Shown here one piece after another: positions 45,556 through 53,897 of a stretch of DNA of 64,000 bases (the first letter of the stretch is position 1; every line of letters begins with the position of its first letter). The position numbers were made by a program, and so were the translations under genes. Location of the stretch: NCBI RefSeq assembly GCF_000246895.1, contig NZ_BAEV01000006.1, forward strand, positions 1-64,000, in the 5' to 3' direction. This DNA is from Clostridium arbusti SL206 (GTDB lineage Bacteria; Bacillota; Clostridia; Clostridiales; Clostridiaceae). The notes below the pieces were generated by a model that made no database searches, had not been told where the DNA came from, and saw nothing but the letters and a program-made list of their open reading frames with translations.

Positions 45556-45822
45556 TCATATTCTTAGTACAAGTCCTATCAATGTAATGAATATTCCAGA
45601 AATAATGCCAATATCAACCCATGGAACACATTTATCATATATAGTCTTTTTTACTATAGTTAATATTCTCCCTACTATAACAAAAGTAATTGCTACACCA
45701 ACAAATACTTTGCTATGAAATGAATCGAAGCTCTTTCCTGTAACAAACACTATTGACATAGGAATAAAAATCATCAGTGCAGCAATTATATATAATATCA
45801 AATTCAATCTATTATTTTTCAT
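45556..45822 (-). CDS. Small hypothetical membrane protein
   Basis: An 88-residue protein with three membrane helices and only short loops. The ATG at 45822 has GAGGAGG eight bases upstream; an earlier GTG is too close. No family is recognised. It is likely in one unit with the next small membrane protein gene. Confidence 0.6.
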   Translation of the reverse strand: MKNNRLNLILYIIAALMIFIPMSIVFVTGKSFDSFHSKVFVGVAITFVIVGRILTIVKKTIYDKCVPWVDIGIISGIFITLIGLVLRI

Positions 45823-45868
45823 GTTCACTTCCTCCTCTTAAAAACAATATTCTCAGCATCTCACTATG

Positions 45869-46024
45869 TTAAATTTTAACTTTTAATAGGCCATACGCTG
45901 CATTTAACAATGGATTTACATCATTAATATCGAATATGTCTATATTTCCTACAACTTTATCAAAGCATTCATTTCCAAGATTTAATTCTATGTTGAAGCA
46001 AAACTTTATTATTTGTTTTATCAT
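45869..46024 (-). pseudogene. Fragment of an unknown gene
   Basis: A 51-codon frame (MIKQIIKFCFNIELNLGNE..., ending NPLLNAAYGLLKVKI) without a ribosome binding site. Its composition is protein-like. It could be the 3' end of a lost gene or a chance frame. Confidence 0.3.
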
Positions 46025-46091
46025 AAAGCATTCACATATTTATCAATTATAATTTACCCATTAGATAAAAGTGCTCTCCTTAAATACCACA

Positions 46092-46178
46092 TTATTCTTT
46101 AGCAATTTCTTCATGTAGAATTATAGGAAATAACTCCCACAATTCTTCCAGCGTCATTTCTGATAATTCTTTTTCCAT
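46092..46178 (-). pseudogene. N-terminal remnant of a GrpB-family gene
   Basis: A 28-residue frame after GGAGGTATAT, reading MEKELSEMTLEELWELFPII. That is the usual beginning of clostridial GrpB-family (UPF0157, nucleotidyltransferase-like) proteins of about 170 residues. The rest is missing, and a stop comes after HEEIAKE. An internal deletion is likely. Confidence 0.5.
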
Positions 46179-46287
46179 ATATACCTCCACTCAAGAAAAT
46201 ACAAATAATTTTTACTCTGACATATATGCAAATTGTTCATAGTACATTCTTAGATAAATTGGAATTTGTATGTTACTTAAAAATAAA

Positions 46288-46866
46288 CTATGCATTTTCA
46301 TACATATCATAAACTACATATCCTGAAATTCCTTCAAGCGAACCAGAATATGTTTCTTGATACATCATACATTCAGGAACCTGCATAGGCCATCCACTTG
46401 TTGGATAAATATTGTACTTTGATGATGTTATAAAACCAAGTGTATTATAAAATGCAGGGTTACCTTCAACTTGAATTCCCTTATAACCCTTCTCTTTTAC
46501 TTTTTCAATTCCTAATTTAATCATAGTGGAACCCACATTTTGCCTAAAATAATCTGCATGAACAGAAACTGGCGCAAGCATTACTGTTTCCGTATTTTTG
46601 ATACTTTTATCATAATCCGCCATTTTTGCATTTGTTGATAGTGGAAAATGTGAAAACATAAAATGTCCAACTATCTTTCCATTAATTTCAGCCACTAGTG
46701 ACAACTCCGAAATATAGTATTGACCAACACGTATTTCTTTAATTAATGCTACAACATCTGTACCATCTGAGTAATCTGTTCCTTCAGTAAATGAGCGAAT
46801 CACTAGTTTATTTATTTCTTCAAAATCTTTCTCATTTTCTGTTCTTATAGTTATATCTTTTCTCAT
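46288..46866 (-). CDS. GNAT-family N-acetyltransferase
   Basis: A 192-residue acetyltransferase of the YhbS-like group. The acetyl-CoA-binding core is VSVHADYFRQNVGSTMIKLG (a variant of the Q/RxxGxG/A loop) and the next strands read GYKGIQVEGNPAFYNTLGF. The substrate is unknown. It is preceded by a 58-base segment almost identical to that before the flavin reductase gene at 15147, so the two genes probably share a regulator. Confidence 0.85.
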   Translation of the reverse strand: MRKDITIRTENEKDFEEINKLVIRSFTEGTDYSDGTDVVALIKEIRVGQYYISELSLVAEINGKIVGHFMFSHFPLSTNAKMADYDKSIKNTETVMLAPVSVHADYFRQNVGSTMIKLGIEKVKEKGYKGIQVEGNPAFYNTLGFITSSKYNIYPTSGWPMQVPECMMYQETYSGSLEGISGYVVYDMYENA

Positions 46867-46886
46867 AACTATTATTTCTCCTTATA

Positions 46887-46944
46887 ATATCTAGTGTACA
46901 AGGTACTGTAAGCCCCTCGTCATGACTATTTATACATAGACTAC
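46887..46944 (-). promoter_or_regulatory. Shared 58-base leader, second copy
   Basis: Minus-strand segment from GTAGTCTAT to CTAGATAT, identical to 15071-15128 except at three positions. One change (ACAAGG to ACGAGG) still allows pairing with CCTTGT as RNA. Confidence 0.65.
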
Positions 46945-46993
46945 TTATAACACCCAAACCTTAAATTAGACTTTATCAATTTATTTCTAAAGT

Positions 46994-47773
46994 CTATAAT
47001 CCTCGTGCATAAAGAATACCTTTCTTAATTGCTTCTGCTAATCCCTTCGGATTTTCCCAAGCCATAGAATGTCCTGCTGATTTTACAATTTCAATATTTA
47101 TCATGTGTCTCTCCAACTCAATTTTATCATCATCCGGCAAAGATTTTTCACCAAAAATGAACGTCCTTTTACATTGCAATGAATATAATATTTCACGCCA
47201 TGATGGCTCTGAGCCAGCAATAGCTGACTTTGAAATTCTATTAATTGCTGTAGAAGAACAAACTGATAATGTGGCTACCCACATAGAATTTACACTAGAA
47301 TTTTCATTAACAATTTCATCAAATATTCCATTTACAAAATCTTCTTCTTGATAGGTTCCAAATTCATAACTTGATGAACCTTGACTACTTTTATCTAAAT
47401 TAGCTTCACTTAGAATAATTGTTTCTATATTCTCTCTACATTTATTAGCAAGTTCAAGTGCAACAGCTCCACCTAAACTATGTGCAAAAATAATAAACTT
47501 ATCAAGCTTTAGGTCTTGTACAAAATTATACAAATAGTTTGCATGTTCTTTTACAGTATATAAATAATTGTCTGGTTTATCACTAAATCCACTACCAATC
47601 AAGTCTATTAATATTCGTCTGTGATTTATTAAATCAGTTTGTGCTGCTACTTCAGGATAATCAAATGAACCAGCACAGCCTAAGCCATGAATAAATAGTA
47701 TTGGTGTATCTTTACCAGGTAAATCATGATACCTCATCTTATTGTTTATGTTATCTACTATGTATTCTTTCAT
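46994..47773 (-). CDS. Alpha/beta hydrolase
   Basis: A 259-residue alpha/beta-fold hydrolase. The oxyanion-hole motif is LFIHGLGCAG, the nucleophile elbow FAHSLGG (Ser near 95), and the catalytic His sits in KSAGHSMAWENP near the C-terminus. The substrate is unknown; esterase or lactonase is plausible. The ATG at 47773 has AAAGGAG about nine bases upstream. It forms a cluster with a deaminase and an acetyltransferase on the same strand. Confidence 0.82.
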   Translation of the reverse strand: MKEYIVDNINNKMRYHDLPGKDTPILFIHGLGCAGSFDYPEVAAQTDLINHRRILIDLIGSGFSDKPDNYLYTVKEHANYLYNFVQDLKLDKFIIFAHSLGGAVALELANKCRENIETIILSEANLDKSSQGSSSYEFGTYQEEDFVNGIFDEIVNENSSVNSMWVATLSVCSSTAINRISKSAIAGSEPSWREILYSLQCKRTFIFGEKSLPDDDKIELERHMINIEIVKSAGHSMAWENPKGLAEAIKKGILYARGL

Positions 47774-47830
47774 ATATGACATCTCCTTTGCAAATTTACT
47801 ATTTGTAACATTTGACCTTAAATTTCGAAT

Positions 47831-48235
47831 TTATTTTTCAAATCGCTTATGTCCCCACCAGTCTGGCATAAGTTCTTTTAATTTCACCGTTTGACGCTTC
47901 TGATAATTAGTAAGAATTTCAATTTCACCACTCTCTTTATCTAACTCCATTAGAAGTTCCCTGCATGCACCACATGGTGAACCTACTGTGCCGTCTGGAA
48001 CAATACATACTAATTTAGATATTTTATGCTCCCCATTTGTAAACATATTAAAGATTGCATTTCGTTCTGCACAAATTCCTAAACTACAAGGTGCATCAAT
48101 ACATACTCCTGTGTAAATATTACCTTTTTCACTTAAAATAGCTGCGGCAACTTGTCCCCCAGCAATAAATGGTGAAACTTCTCTATCATTTTGAACCTCT
48201 TTCGCCTTTTCATATAATTTTTCCCATATATCCAT
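47831..48235 (-). CDS. Cytidine deaminase-like protein
   Basis: A 134-residue zinc deaminase: CAERNAIF provides the first Cys ligand and the catalytic Glu, and SPCGACREL the other two Cys ligands. It is the right length for a tetrameric cytidine deaminase or a blasticidin-S-deaminase-like relative. It converts cytidine, or a cytidine-like antibiotic, to the uridine form. It lies 57 bases upstream of the hydrolase gene, so co-transcription is possible. Confidence 0.82.
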   Translation of the reverse strand: MDIWEKLYEKAKEVQNDREVSPFIAGGQVAAAILSEKGNIYTGVCIDAPCSLGICAERNAIFNMFTNGEHKISKLVCIVPDGTVGSPCGACRELLMELDKESGEIEILTNYQKRQTVKLKELMPDWWGHKRFEK

Positions 48236-48318
48236 ATTCTTATCATCCTTTCAAATTCTGCTTCTTTTGTACTCAACATAATAACATAATATCTCATCTC
48301 ATTACTAATTTTATTATT

Positions 48319-48501
48319 TTAAAAAAATAAAATCTTAATAAAATTACTCATACCAAAATCTCTTTCATCTTCAATTCCTTTAAGATAAGGGAAATCGTCT
48401 ACTGTACTTTGTCTATTTAAGTCGATAAATACCATATAACTAATTATATCTCCGTAATATCCTTTTCTTAAAAGAAACAGTTTTAAATCTTTTAATTTAA
48501 T
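48319..48501 (-). pseudogene. Unidentified gene fragment
   Basis: A 60-codon open frame (KDLKLFLLRKGYYGDIISYM, then IDLNRQSTVDDFPYLKGIED) with protein-like composition. It has no start codon and no ribosome binding site. The family is not recognised. Confidence 0.35.
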
Positions 48502-48567
48502 TCAATTCTAAGCATGTCATTATAGAAAAACATATAACTTCAAATAAATGAAAATTAGATTATATCT

Positions 48568-48717
48568 TTAATACGAAGCTAGTCTTTTTTCTAATGTTTC
48601 CGTATGAAGCTCAAATGGATTATTATCATGATCATAAAAATAAATTGAATAGCCTTACCCATCTACTCTTTTTCTAGGTGGCTTTAATTCTAAATTTAAA
48701 GTTTTAATTTTATCCAA
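48568..48717 (-). pseudogene. C-terminal remnant of a FosX/FosB-like VOC protein
   Basis: The frame reads LDKIKTLNLELKPPRKRVDG, stop, GYSIYFYDHDNNPFELHTET, LEKRLASY. The second half is the characteristic metal-ligand strand (YFYDxDN...FELH) of glyoxalase-fold fosfomycin-resistance proteins. The TAA at 48655-48657 and the missing N-terminal half make it non-functional. Confidence 0.6.
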
Positions 48718-48818
48718 ATAACTATTTTTCCTCCTACTGGATTTACATGAATATTAAATAGCCTATTGGCATTTACTTTTCAGTACATGACACAGATTCT
48801 ACCATCACCCTAAAAAGT

Positions 48819-49796
48819 TCAACTTTTTGTGTCTAATATATTGACATAAGTCCAAAAATTTTTCTTTAATTCTAAAAGTGCTTCTAAATCATTTAAAAAT
48901 TGAAAAAGCATTGCTCTATTTTCAAATTCATCTCTTGTCTTAGGAAGTTCCTGAGTCTTAAACATATATATAATTTCATTTAATTCCTTTAAAAGTTCTT
49001 CAGCAGTATTATATTCCCCGAAATTTAATGCAATCTTTTCAGTAAAAGCTGCTACAACTTCAGTCTGCTCTAAGTTTAGGTAAAACTTAATAAAATGGCT
49101 TCTCATATATTTTAATATTTCATATTGTAAAGTTCTCATTTCCATATAGTTAACATAATATTTTACATCATTAATAATATAATTGTTTAAATGTCTATAT
49201 GCTCTATCTTTTCCTTCTTCCAATATTGCTTTTAGTTCATTAAAAAGCCTTTCTTCTTCAATATGTACCGATTGCTTTCTTAGAGCTTCTGCCATATGAA
49301 ATAAAATTATACGCATATGTTCTTCAATATTTTTTTGAGTTTCTTTAATTTCATTTTCTATTTTAGGCATATATATATTTAAAATTATTCCGATTCCTGC
49401 ACCTACAGTCATAAGTAAAAGTTCATTTTTTATCCAAAACATAGATGATGACTTCTCAGCTAATAAATGCGTAACTAAAACTGAGCTTACAACAATTCCA
49501 TCAGTAATCTTTAAAAATACAGTAAGTGGGATAAAAATAATTAAGTATATCCCAAATACAACAGGGTTATATCCAAATATTAAAAATAATATACTTGATA
49601 TTAGTAACGCTAGAATAGTAGACTCAATCCTTTGGAATGCTAGCTTTATAGACGTTTTTTTAGTATTTTGAATGCTTAAAATGGTTATAATTCCAGCTGC
49701 TGCTGCATATTTTAAACCTAAATATTCAGCAATAATTATAGCAAGTGCTGAACCTATTGCTGTTTTTAATATTCTAAATCCAACAATTCTTTTCAT
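48819..49796 (-). CDS. Aromatic acid exporter family protein (ArAE/FUSC-like)
   Basis: A 325-residue membrane protein. About six N-terminal helices (GFRILKTAIGSALAIIIAEY, then AAAGIITILSIQNTKKTS) match the DUF939/ArAE fold, and a long helical cytoplasmic domain follows (about residues 150-325) with charged heptad-like stretches. Family members export aromatic acids or related compounds. The start at 49796 is supported by GGGTGAT just upstream; an ATG four codons earlier is also possible. Confidence 0.78.
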   Translation of the reverse strand: MKRIVGFRILKTAIGSALAIIIAEYLGLKYAAAAGIITILSIQNTKKTSIKLAFQRIESTILALLISSILFLIFGYNPVVFGIYLIIFIPLTVFLKITDGIVVSSVLVTHLLAEKSSSMFWIKNELLLMTVGAGIGIILNIYMPKIENEIKETQKNIEEHMRIILFHMAEALRKQSVHIEEERLFNELKAILEEGKDRAYRHLNNYIINDVKYYVNYMEMRTLQYEILKYMRSHFIKFYLNLEQTEVVAAFTEKIALNFGEYNTAEELLKELNEIIYMFKTQELPKTRDEFENRAMLFQFLNDLEALLELKKNFWTYVNILDTKS

Positions 49797-49932
49797 ATAA
49801 TCACCCATCTTTCTTCTTTATATATATAGATATTCAAGTCCATAAAGGTGTAATGCAACAATTAATGTAAAAAACATCCATATGATAATATTTAAGTCTA
49901 AATATTATCACAATTTAATTGTAATTTAAATT

Positions 49933-50388
49933 TTATATCAATTTTAATTGCCTTATACTGTGTTCATTCCAAATTCCAAACCCTTCTGAATACCTTTCCT
50001 CTAAAAACATAGGTAATCTTTCTTCAAGTCCTTCTGATAGATTAAGTTTTAGAAGATCATCTTTATTCACCCAAAACACATTGCCTTCATGTGTTCTTTC
50101 TAATAACTCTCCACTAAATACTTCTGTTTTGTAATTAAATACAAAATATCTATCCCCAGTTTCATCATTATACCAGTGAATAATTCCACATGGTTTTAAA
50201 TCTGATATAGTTAAACCTGTTTCTTCTTTTATTTCTCTAATTGTTGACTCTACTATACTTTCTCCAGCTTCTATATGTCCCCCTGGAAATGAAATTCCTT
50301 TCCATGATTTAATTCTATCTTGAACTAAAACTTTATTATTTGTTTTATCGTAAATCATACACATATTTGTCAATTCTACCTTAGGCAT
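49933..50388 (-). CDS. Nudix hydrolase (MutT-like)
   Basis: A 151-residue Nudix enzyme. The full Nudix box is present (GGHIEAGESIVEST, then REIKEETGL). It probably hydrolyses an oxidised nucleotide such as 8-oxo-dGTP or a related diphosphate, but substrate choice cannot be read from sequence. The C-terminal FGIWNEHSIRQLKL is typical of this subgroup. GAGGAATAATAACA precedes the ATG. Confidence 0.85.
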   Translation of the reverse strand: MPKVELTNMCMIYDKTNNKVLVQDRIKSWKGISFPGGHIEAGESIVESTIREIKEETGLTISDLKPCGIIHWYNDETGDRYFVFNYKTEVFSGELLERTHEGNVFWVNKDDLLKLNLSEGLEERLPMFLEERYSEGFGIWNEHSIRQLKLI

Positions 50389-50624
50389 TGTTATTATTCC
50401 TCCTCACAAAATATAAATATTATTTGGATTTTCTTACAACGTTACAAATTCAGGATAAATATTTATATATTTAAACTTTAATAAATCTCCCCATAAAAAT
50501 TCTATAATCTATAGTTAAAGATTATTTTTAATAATATTAGGCACAAATGCTTTTAAATAATCATCAATCCACTTCCTAACTTCTATTTCAACTTCTGTAA
50601 AATTCAAATCATCCACATTTTATT

Positions 50625-51362
50625 CTAAAAATTAGGAAGTTTACTCATGTAACGCAGTGCACTAACATATCTGAAAAAACGAGAAGTGCGTTTTTCAATA
50701 TCATTTTCTGTAATACCTCTGAAAGCTATAACCCTATGTATTAGATTACTCCCATCCGTAGATTCTACATATTCCATAGTTTCCTCAAAAAAGAAGCAAA
50801 TTTCCTGATGTATTATTCTAATTTTTTTATTACGTATTCTATCATTGACTTTTGATTTTCTTTCTTCTATATGAAGAATCTTTTCTGCATTCTTCTCATA
50901 AATTTGTTTATAAAAAGCCTCATTTCGCTCAGTATGGGGTAGATAATATCCATGTATTATAAGGCCAAATTTTTCAGGAAATAAGTTTTTTAGTTCCTCT
51001 TCCATAGCATCATTTTCCTTTTTCCAGTTTTCCATTTCTTCGTAAGTCATATTAAATGAAAATTTTTGTGGTTGATGCTCTAATTTATCTTGAAAATTAT
51101 TCCTAATAAAATTCTTTTGAAATTTTTTTAGCCTTCTATCATCTGTCTCAAAAGCTAAGGCATCGCAATGTTCTAGGAAATAATTTATAGTTTCCTTAAA
51201 AGTATGCTGACAGACTTTTATCTGTTTAACACAATTTTCTATCCATTTATTATAATTTTCTCTTTGTCTATCTTCAGATACTAACATCATTCTTCCAATA
51301 GAAATTGATCCATTATTATTTTTAATATTTACACTTCCATTTTCATTTCTTTTCACTGACAT
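50625..51362 (-). CDS. Hypothetical protein
   Basis: A 245-residue soluble protein, highly charged and helical, with Lys/Glu-rich heptad-like regions (ENWKKENDAMEEELKNLFP, KILHIEERKSKVNDRIRNKK). The N-terminus (SVNIKNNNGSISIGRMMLV) looks like beta strands. No family, catalytic motif or membrane segment was recognised. A 33-codon frame follows its stop (50515-50616) but has no ribosome binding site. Confidence 0.6.
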   Translation of the reverse strand: MSVKRNENGSVNIKNNNGSISIGRMMLVSEDRQRENYNKWIENCVKQIKVCQHTFKETINYFLEHCDALAFETDDRRLKKFQKNFIRNNFQDKLEHQPQKFSFNMTYEEMENWKKENDAMEEELKNLFPEKFGLIIHGYYLPHTERNEAFYKQIYEKNAEKILHIEERKSKVNDRIRNKKIRIIHQEICFFFEETMEYVESTDGSNLIHRVIAFRGITENDIEKRTSRFFRYVSALRYMSKLPNF

Positions 51363-51774
51363 AGTACTCCCTCTCTTATTTATATGTTATCAACTCCCTA
51401 TATAAAATAATTACATAAGATTTTTAACACCTAAATTTATAAAAATAAACACTATCTTCACTCAAACTCTTATTAGATAACATCCTACTAATATTTACAA
51501 TAATATACTCTTATTTTACCATATATTACTTATGTTATAATTATTTAGAGCTAATAATTATATTATTTCATAATTAAAAATTTTATCAAAGTATCATCTT
51601 CACAGAGTTTTTCATCCTATTATTGGAGAAGCTCTAGCTAATATATACAAGATTGTTAGGTTTTCTACATAACTTAAGATAGTTTCCCTCTTTTAAATAA
51701 TAATAATAATAAGTGTCATAATAATTTTATCTTCATACTATATATATTGCCATAGTACGAAGGAGGTAAATTAT
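51363..51774. other. AT-rich intergenic region
   Basis: No gene was found. It contains a short TAA/AAT microsatellite-like stretch near 51700 and the ymaF promoter region. Confidence 0.6.
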
Positions 51775-52110
51775 ATGTCTAGTTGTAAAAGAAATCAAAC
51801 CCATGATCATGAATTTTTGGGTAGCACTATGCTGGCTGAATTAGAAGAAGATCCTCATAATCATAGATTTGCAGGAGTATCTGGTCCAGCAATTCAAGTT
51901 ACAGGTGGTCATGTTCACAAAATTAAAGCAAGAACAGACTTTTATGAAAATCATTATCATGAAATTGTGGCAACTTCCGGGCTTCCAATAGACGTTGGAA
52001 ATGGAAGACACGTTCATTTTGTAGAAGCAGAAACAACAGAAGATGATGATCATTCTCACAATTTAATTTTTGCTACACTGATTGAAAATCCTATTTCAGA
52101 CGAGGATTAA
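51775..52110 (+). CDS. ymaF: YmaF-family His-rich protein
   Basis: A 111-residue protein of the YmaF family (PF12788). It is built of His-containing repeats: HDHEFLGST, HNHRFAGVSGPA, HVHKIKARTDF, HYHEIVATSGLP, HVHFVEAET and HSHNLIFAT. The paired His spacing suggests metal binding, though the role is unproven. In Bacillus it is a small sporulation-era protein of unknown function. GGAGG precedes the ATG. It is expressed alone and ends in a terminator. Confidence 0.85.
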   Translation: MSSCKRNQTHDHEFLGSTMLAELEEDPHNHRFAGVSGPAIQVTGGHVHKIKARTDFYENHYHEIVATSGLPIDVGNGRHVHFVEAETTEDDDHSHNLIFATLIENPISDED

Positions 52111-52117
52111 TCTTAAA

Positions 52118-52162
52118 AGTAGAACTGCATAAATATTTCAGCAGTTCTGCTATTATATTTTA
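52118..52162 (+). terminator. Terminator of ymaF
   Basis: GTAGAACTGC pairs with GCAGTTCTGC; TATTATATTTTAT follows. Confidence 0.8.
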
Positions 52163-52202
52163 TCACCAAAATTTATTAATAATATTACTTCGAATCTAAA
52201 AA

Positions 52203-52280
52203 ACACCAGTATTTCTACCAGTGTCGAGTAAAGTTTATTTTTCATGTCTATTGCTTTAAGTATGAATTAAAAAAATTTAA
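52203..52280. repeat. Duplicated intergenic segment, copy A
   Basis: It contains ACACCAGTATTTCTACCAGTG (in parts) and ATGTCTATTGCTTTAAGTAT plus AATTAA. Both recur with few changes at 55012-55032 and 55121-55157, upstream of the Asp/Arg-rich protein gene. The spacing between the two blocks differs. Confidence 0.55.
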
Positions 52281-52298
52281 AGTTTATTTTACGTCGTA

Positions 52299-53126
52299 TT
52301 ACCTAGGAATTTTACTTTCACAAGGTACTCCTGTCTGACATTTTCCACAACCATATCTTGGCTTATGTTTTTCAGCTGTTTTGTCTATAAAATTAGAACA
52401 TATAATGTGATTTTTCCCCTTATCTATGGATATTGCATTGACGGGACAATTTTTTGCACATGCACCGCACATAGAACAGTATTCATAAATGTCTTCATAT
52501 TCTCTTTTGTCAGGAGGCAAATATAGATCTGTGATGATACTACCAAATCTTCCGGCAACCCCTTTTTTAGTTATAAGGCCTTTAGAGAGTCCAAACGTTC
52601 CAAGTCCACATACAAAGGCAACATGTCTTTCGGACCAATTACTCGTAAAGGATACATCGGGGTGCAAAGAAGTGTTATTAAATCCTTCTTTAGCCCAGAA
52701 CCTTTCATCCAAAGATGGTATAATGCTATTATATCCGGCATTCATCAATTTTGCCGTCAAATGCTGACACAACTTTTTTAAGAAAGCTTGCCCTTCAATA
52801 CGTCCGTGCAGCCACTCCTCAGAAGGCCATGACATATCCCTTCTGTTACCAATCTTCACCTCTTTAGTAAATGGCAAAAAAAATGAGATAACTGTTTTTG
52901 AATGTGGTAACCATTCTTCTGGTATCAAGAAGTGTTTTCCTATTGCAGAAGGATTTCTTAATAATTTGAAGTACTCATCATCTGAAGATCCAAAAGCAAA
53001 AATTGGATTCTCAAAAATCTTCATTCCTACAACATTCTCTGAAAGTGCAACTTGTTTTTTTATAATATTGTCTTCTGAGTTTTGCACAAAATATGATGCA
53101 CTTTTTATTAAGTCATGCTTATTCAT
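52299..53126 (-). CDS. QueG-like iron-sulfur protein
   Basis: A 275-residue protein of the COG1600 group (epoxyqueuosine reductase relatives). The N-terminal region includes NWSERHVAFVCGLGTFGLSK, the family's GLGTFG turn, and the C-terminal ferredoxin part has CSMCGACAKNCP and CGKCQTGVPCE cluster ligands. It may not be true QueG, because several clostridial relatives of this length lack the HEAT repeat and have unknown roles. It should be a cytoplasmic redox enzyme. Confidence 0.75.
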   Translation of the reverse strand: MNKHDLIKSASYFVQNSEDNIIKKQVALSENVVGMKIFENPIFAFGSSDDEYFKLLRNPSAIGKHFLIPEEWLPHSKTVISFFLPFTKEVKIGNRRDMSWPSEEWLHGRIEGQAFLKKLCQHLTAKLMNAGYNSIIPSLDERFWAKEGFNNTSLHPDVSFTSNWSERHVAFVCGLGTFGLSKGLITKKGVAGRFGSIITDLYLPPDKREYEDIYEYCSMCGACAKNCPVNAISIDKGKNHIICSNFIDKTAEKHKPRYGCGKCQTGVPCESKIPR

Positions 53127-53258
53127 ATTGTTCCCCCCTAATCATATAGATTAATAAAAATCATACTCTTAAGTATTTACTTATTAGATATAGTTAAGAT
53201 TTACTACAAAACTCATGCTAACAGTTAAAAGTGCCAACACATTAAATCTTAGGCAAAT

Positions 53259-53422
53259 TAAGGCGTGTGAAAATAAATAACAAGTCAAAGATGCGACGTA
53301 TATTTTGAATTATACAAGGAAACAGGTTCTGATGATAGTGGTGCTATCAGAAGGTTCTGTTAACGTAGTATAATTCAAAATATACTAGTATACTGACTAG
53401 TTATTTATTTGAAGATGCCTAA
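53259..53422 (-). mobile_element. Foldback element copy 9, long form, reverse orientation
   Basis: A 158-bp element (53262-53419) flanked by TAA on both sides. The centre is GATAGTGGTGCTATC. Confidence 0.9.
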
Positions 53423-53567
53423 GCTAATAATAGCTAAAAATAGCTACTATAATTTACAATTAATTCCGCCTTCATTTGTTATAATATCATAGGCTTTACC
53501 ATTAGTAAAATTGATAATTCAAATTATATTATTCGAAAAAATCGATTTATATAGTTTAATATTTTAA

Positions 53568-53878
53568 CTTGGACATGTGAAAATAAATAGTAAGTCAAAG
53601 ATGCAACGAATATTTTGAATTGAGCAAGGAAGCAGGTTCCGAAGATAGTTTGGCTATCTGAGGGTTCTGCTGACGCAGTAGGATTGAAGCAAGTTCTTAA
53701 TTCAGTTGGGGATTCTTTTACCCCATCTAAATTTTAGAACTGCAAATGCATGACTTACTTGGCGTTGAACTCCCACTTGAAGAAAAGCGATTCACACAGT
53801 GCGTGGGAGACTTACGCCAAGTTAGTCAGGTCAAAATAGGCTAGCATACTGACTAGTTATTTATTTGAATATGCCTTA
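53568..53878 (-). mobile_element. Foldback element copy 10, long form, split by an insertion
   Basis: Outer parts match copy 2 closely, including CGAAGATAGTTTGGCTATCTG. The copy is interrupted by 53685-53830. The right flank is TTA; the left end is diverged (TTGGACATG). About 305 bp in total. Confidence 0.85.
53685..53830 (-). mobile_element. IS200/IS605-type solo remnant inserted in the foldback element
   Basis: A 146-bp insert. On the minus strand it follows TTTTGA and leaves no target duplication: the uninterrupted repeat reads TTTTGA-ATCC. It contains a long stem GACTTACTTGGCG/CGCCAAGTTAGTC with an inner CTCCCAC/GTGGGAG pair and a second hairpin GGGGATTCTTTTACCCC. Insertion 3' of TTGA and subterminal hairpins are IS200/IS605 traits. 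No gene is inside. Confidence 0.75.
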
Positions 53879-53897
53879 CACTACTAAATAGAATTGA

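Larger units (their letters stand above)
48236..48818. other. Graveyard of small gene fragments
   Basis: No intact gene. Two minus-strand remnants are listed separately (48319-48501 and 48568-48717). Confidence 0.5.
53127..53897. other. Intergenic region with two long repeats and a nested insertion
   Basis: No gene. It holds foldback copies 9 and 10, the latter split by a 146-bp IS200/IS605-like remnant. Confidence 0.7.
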
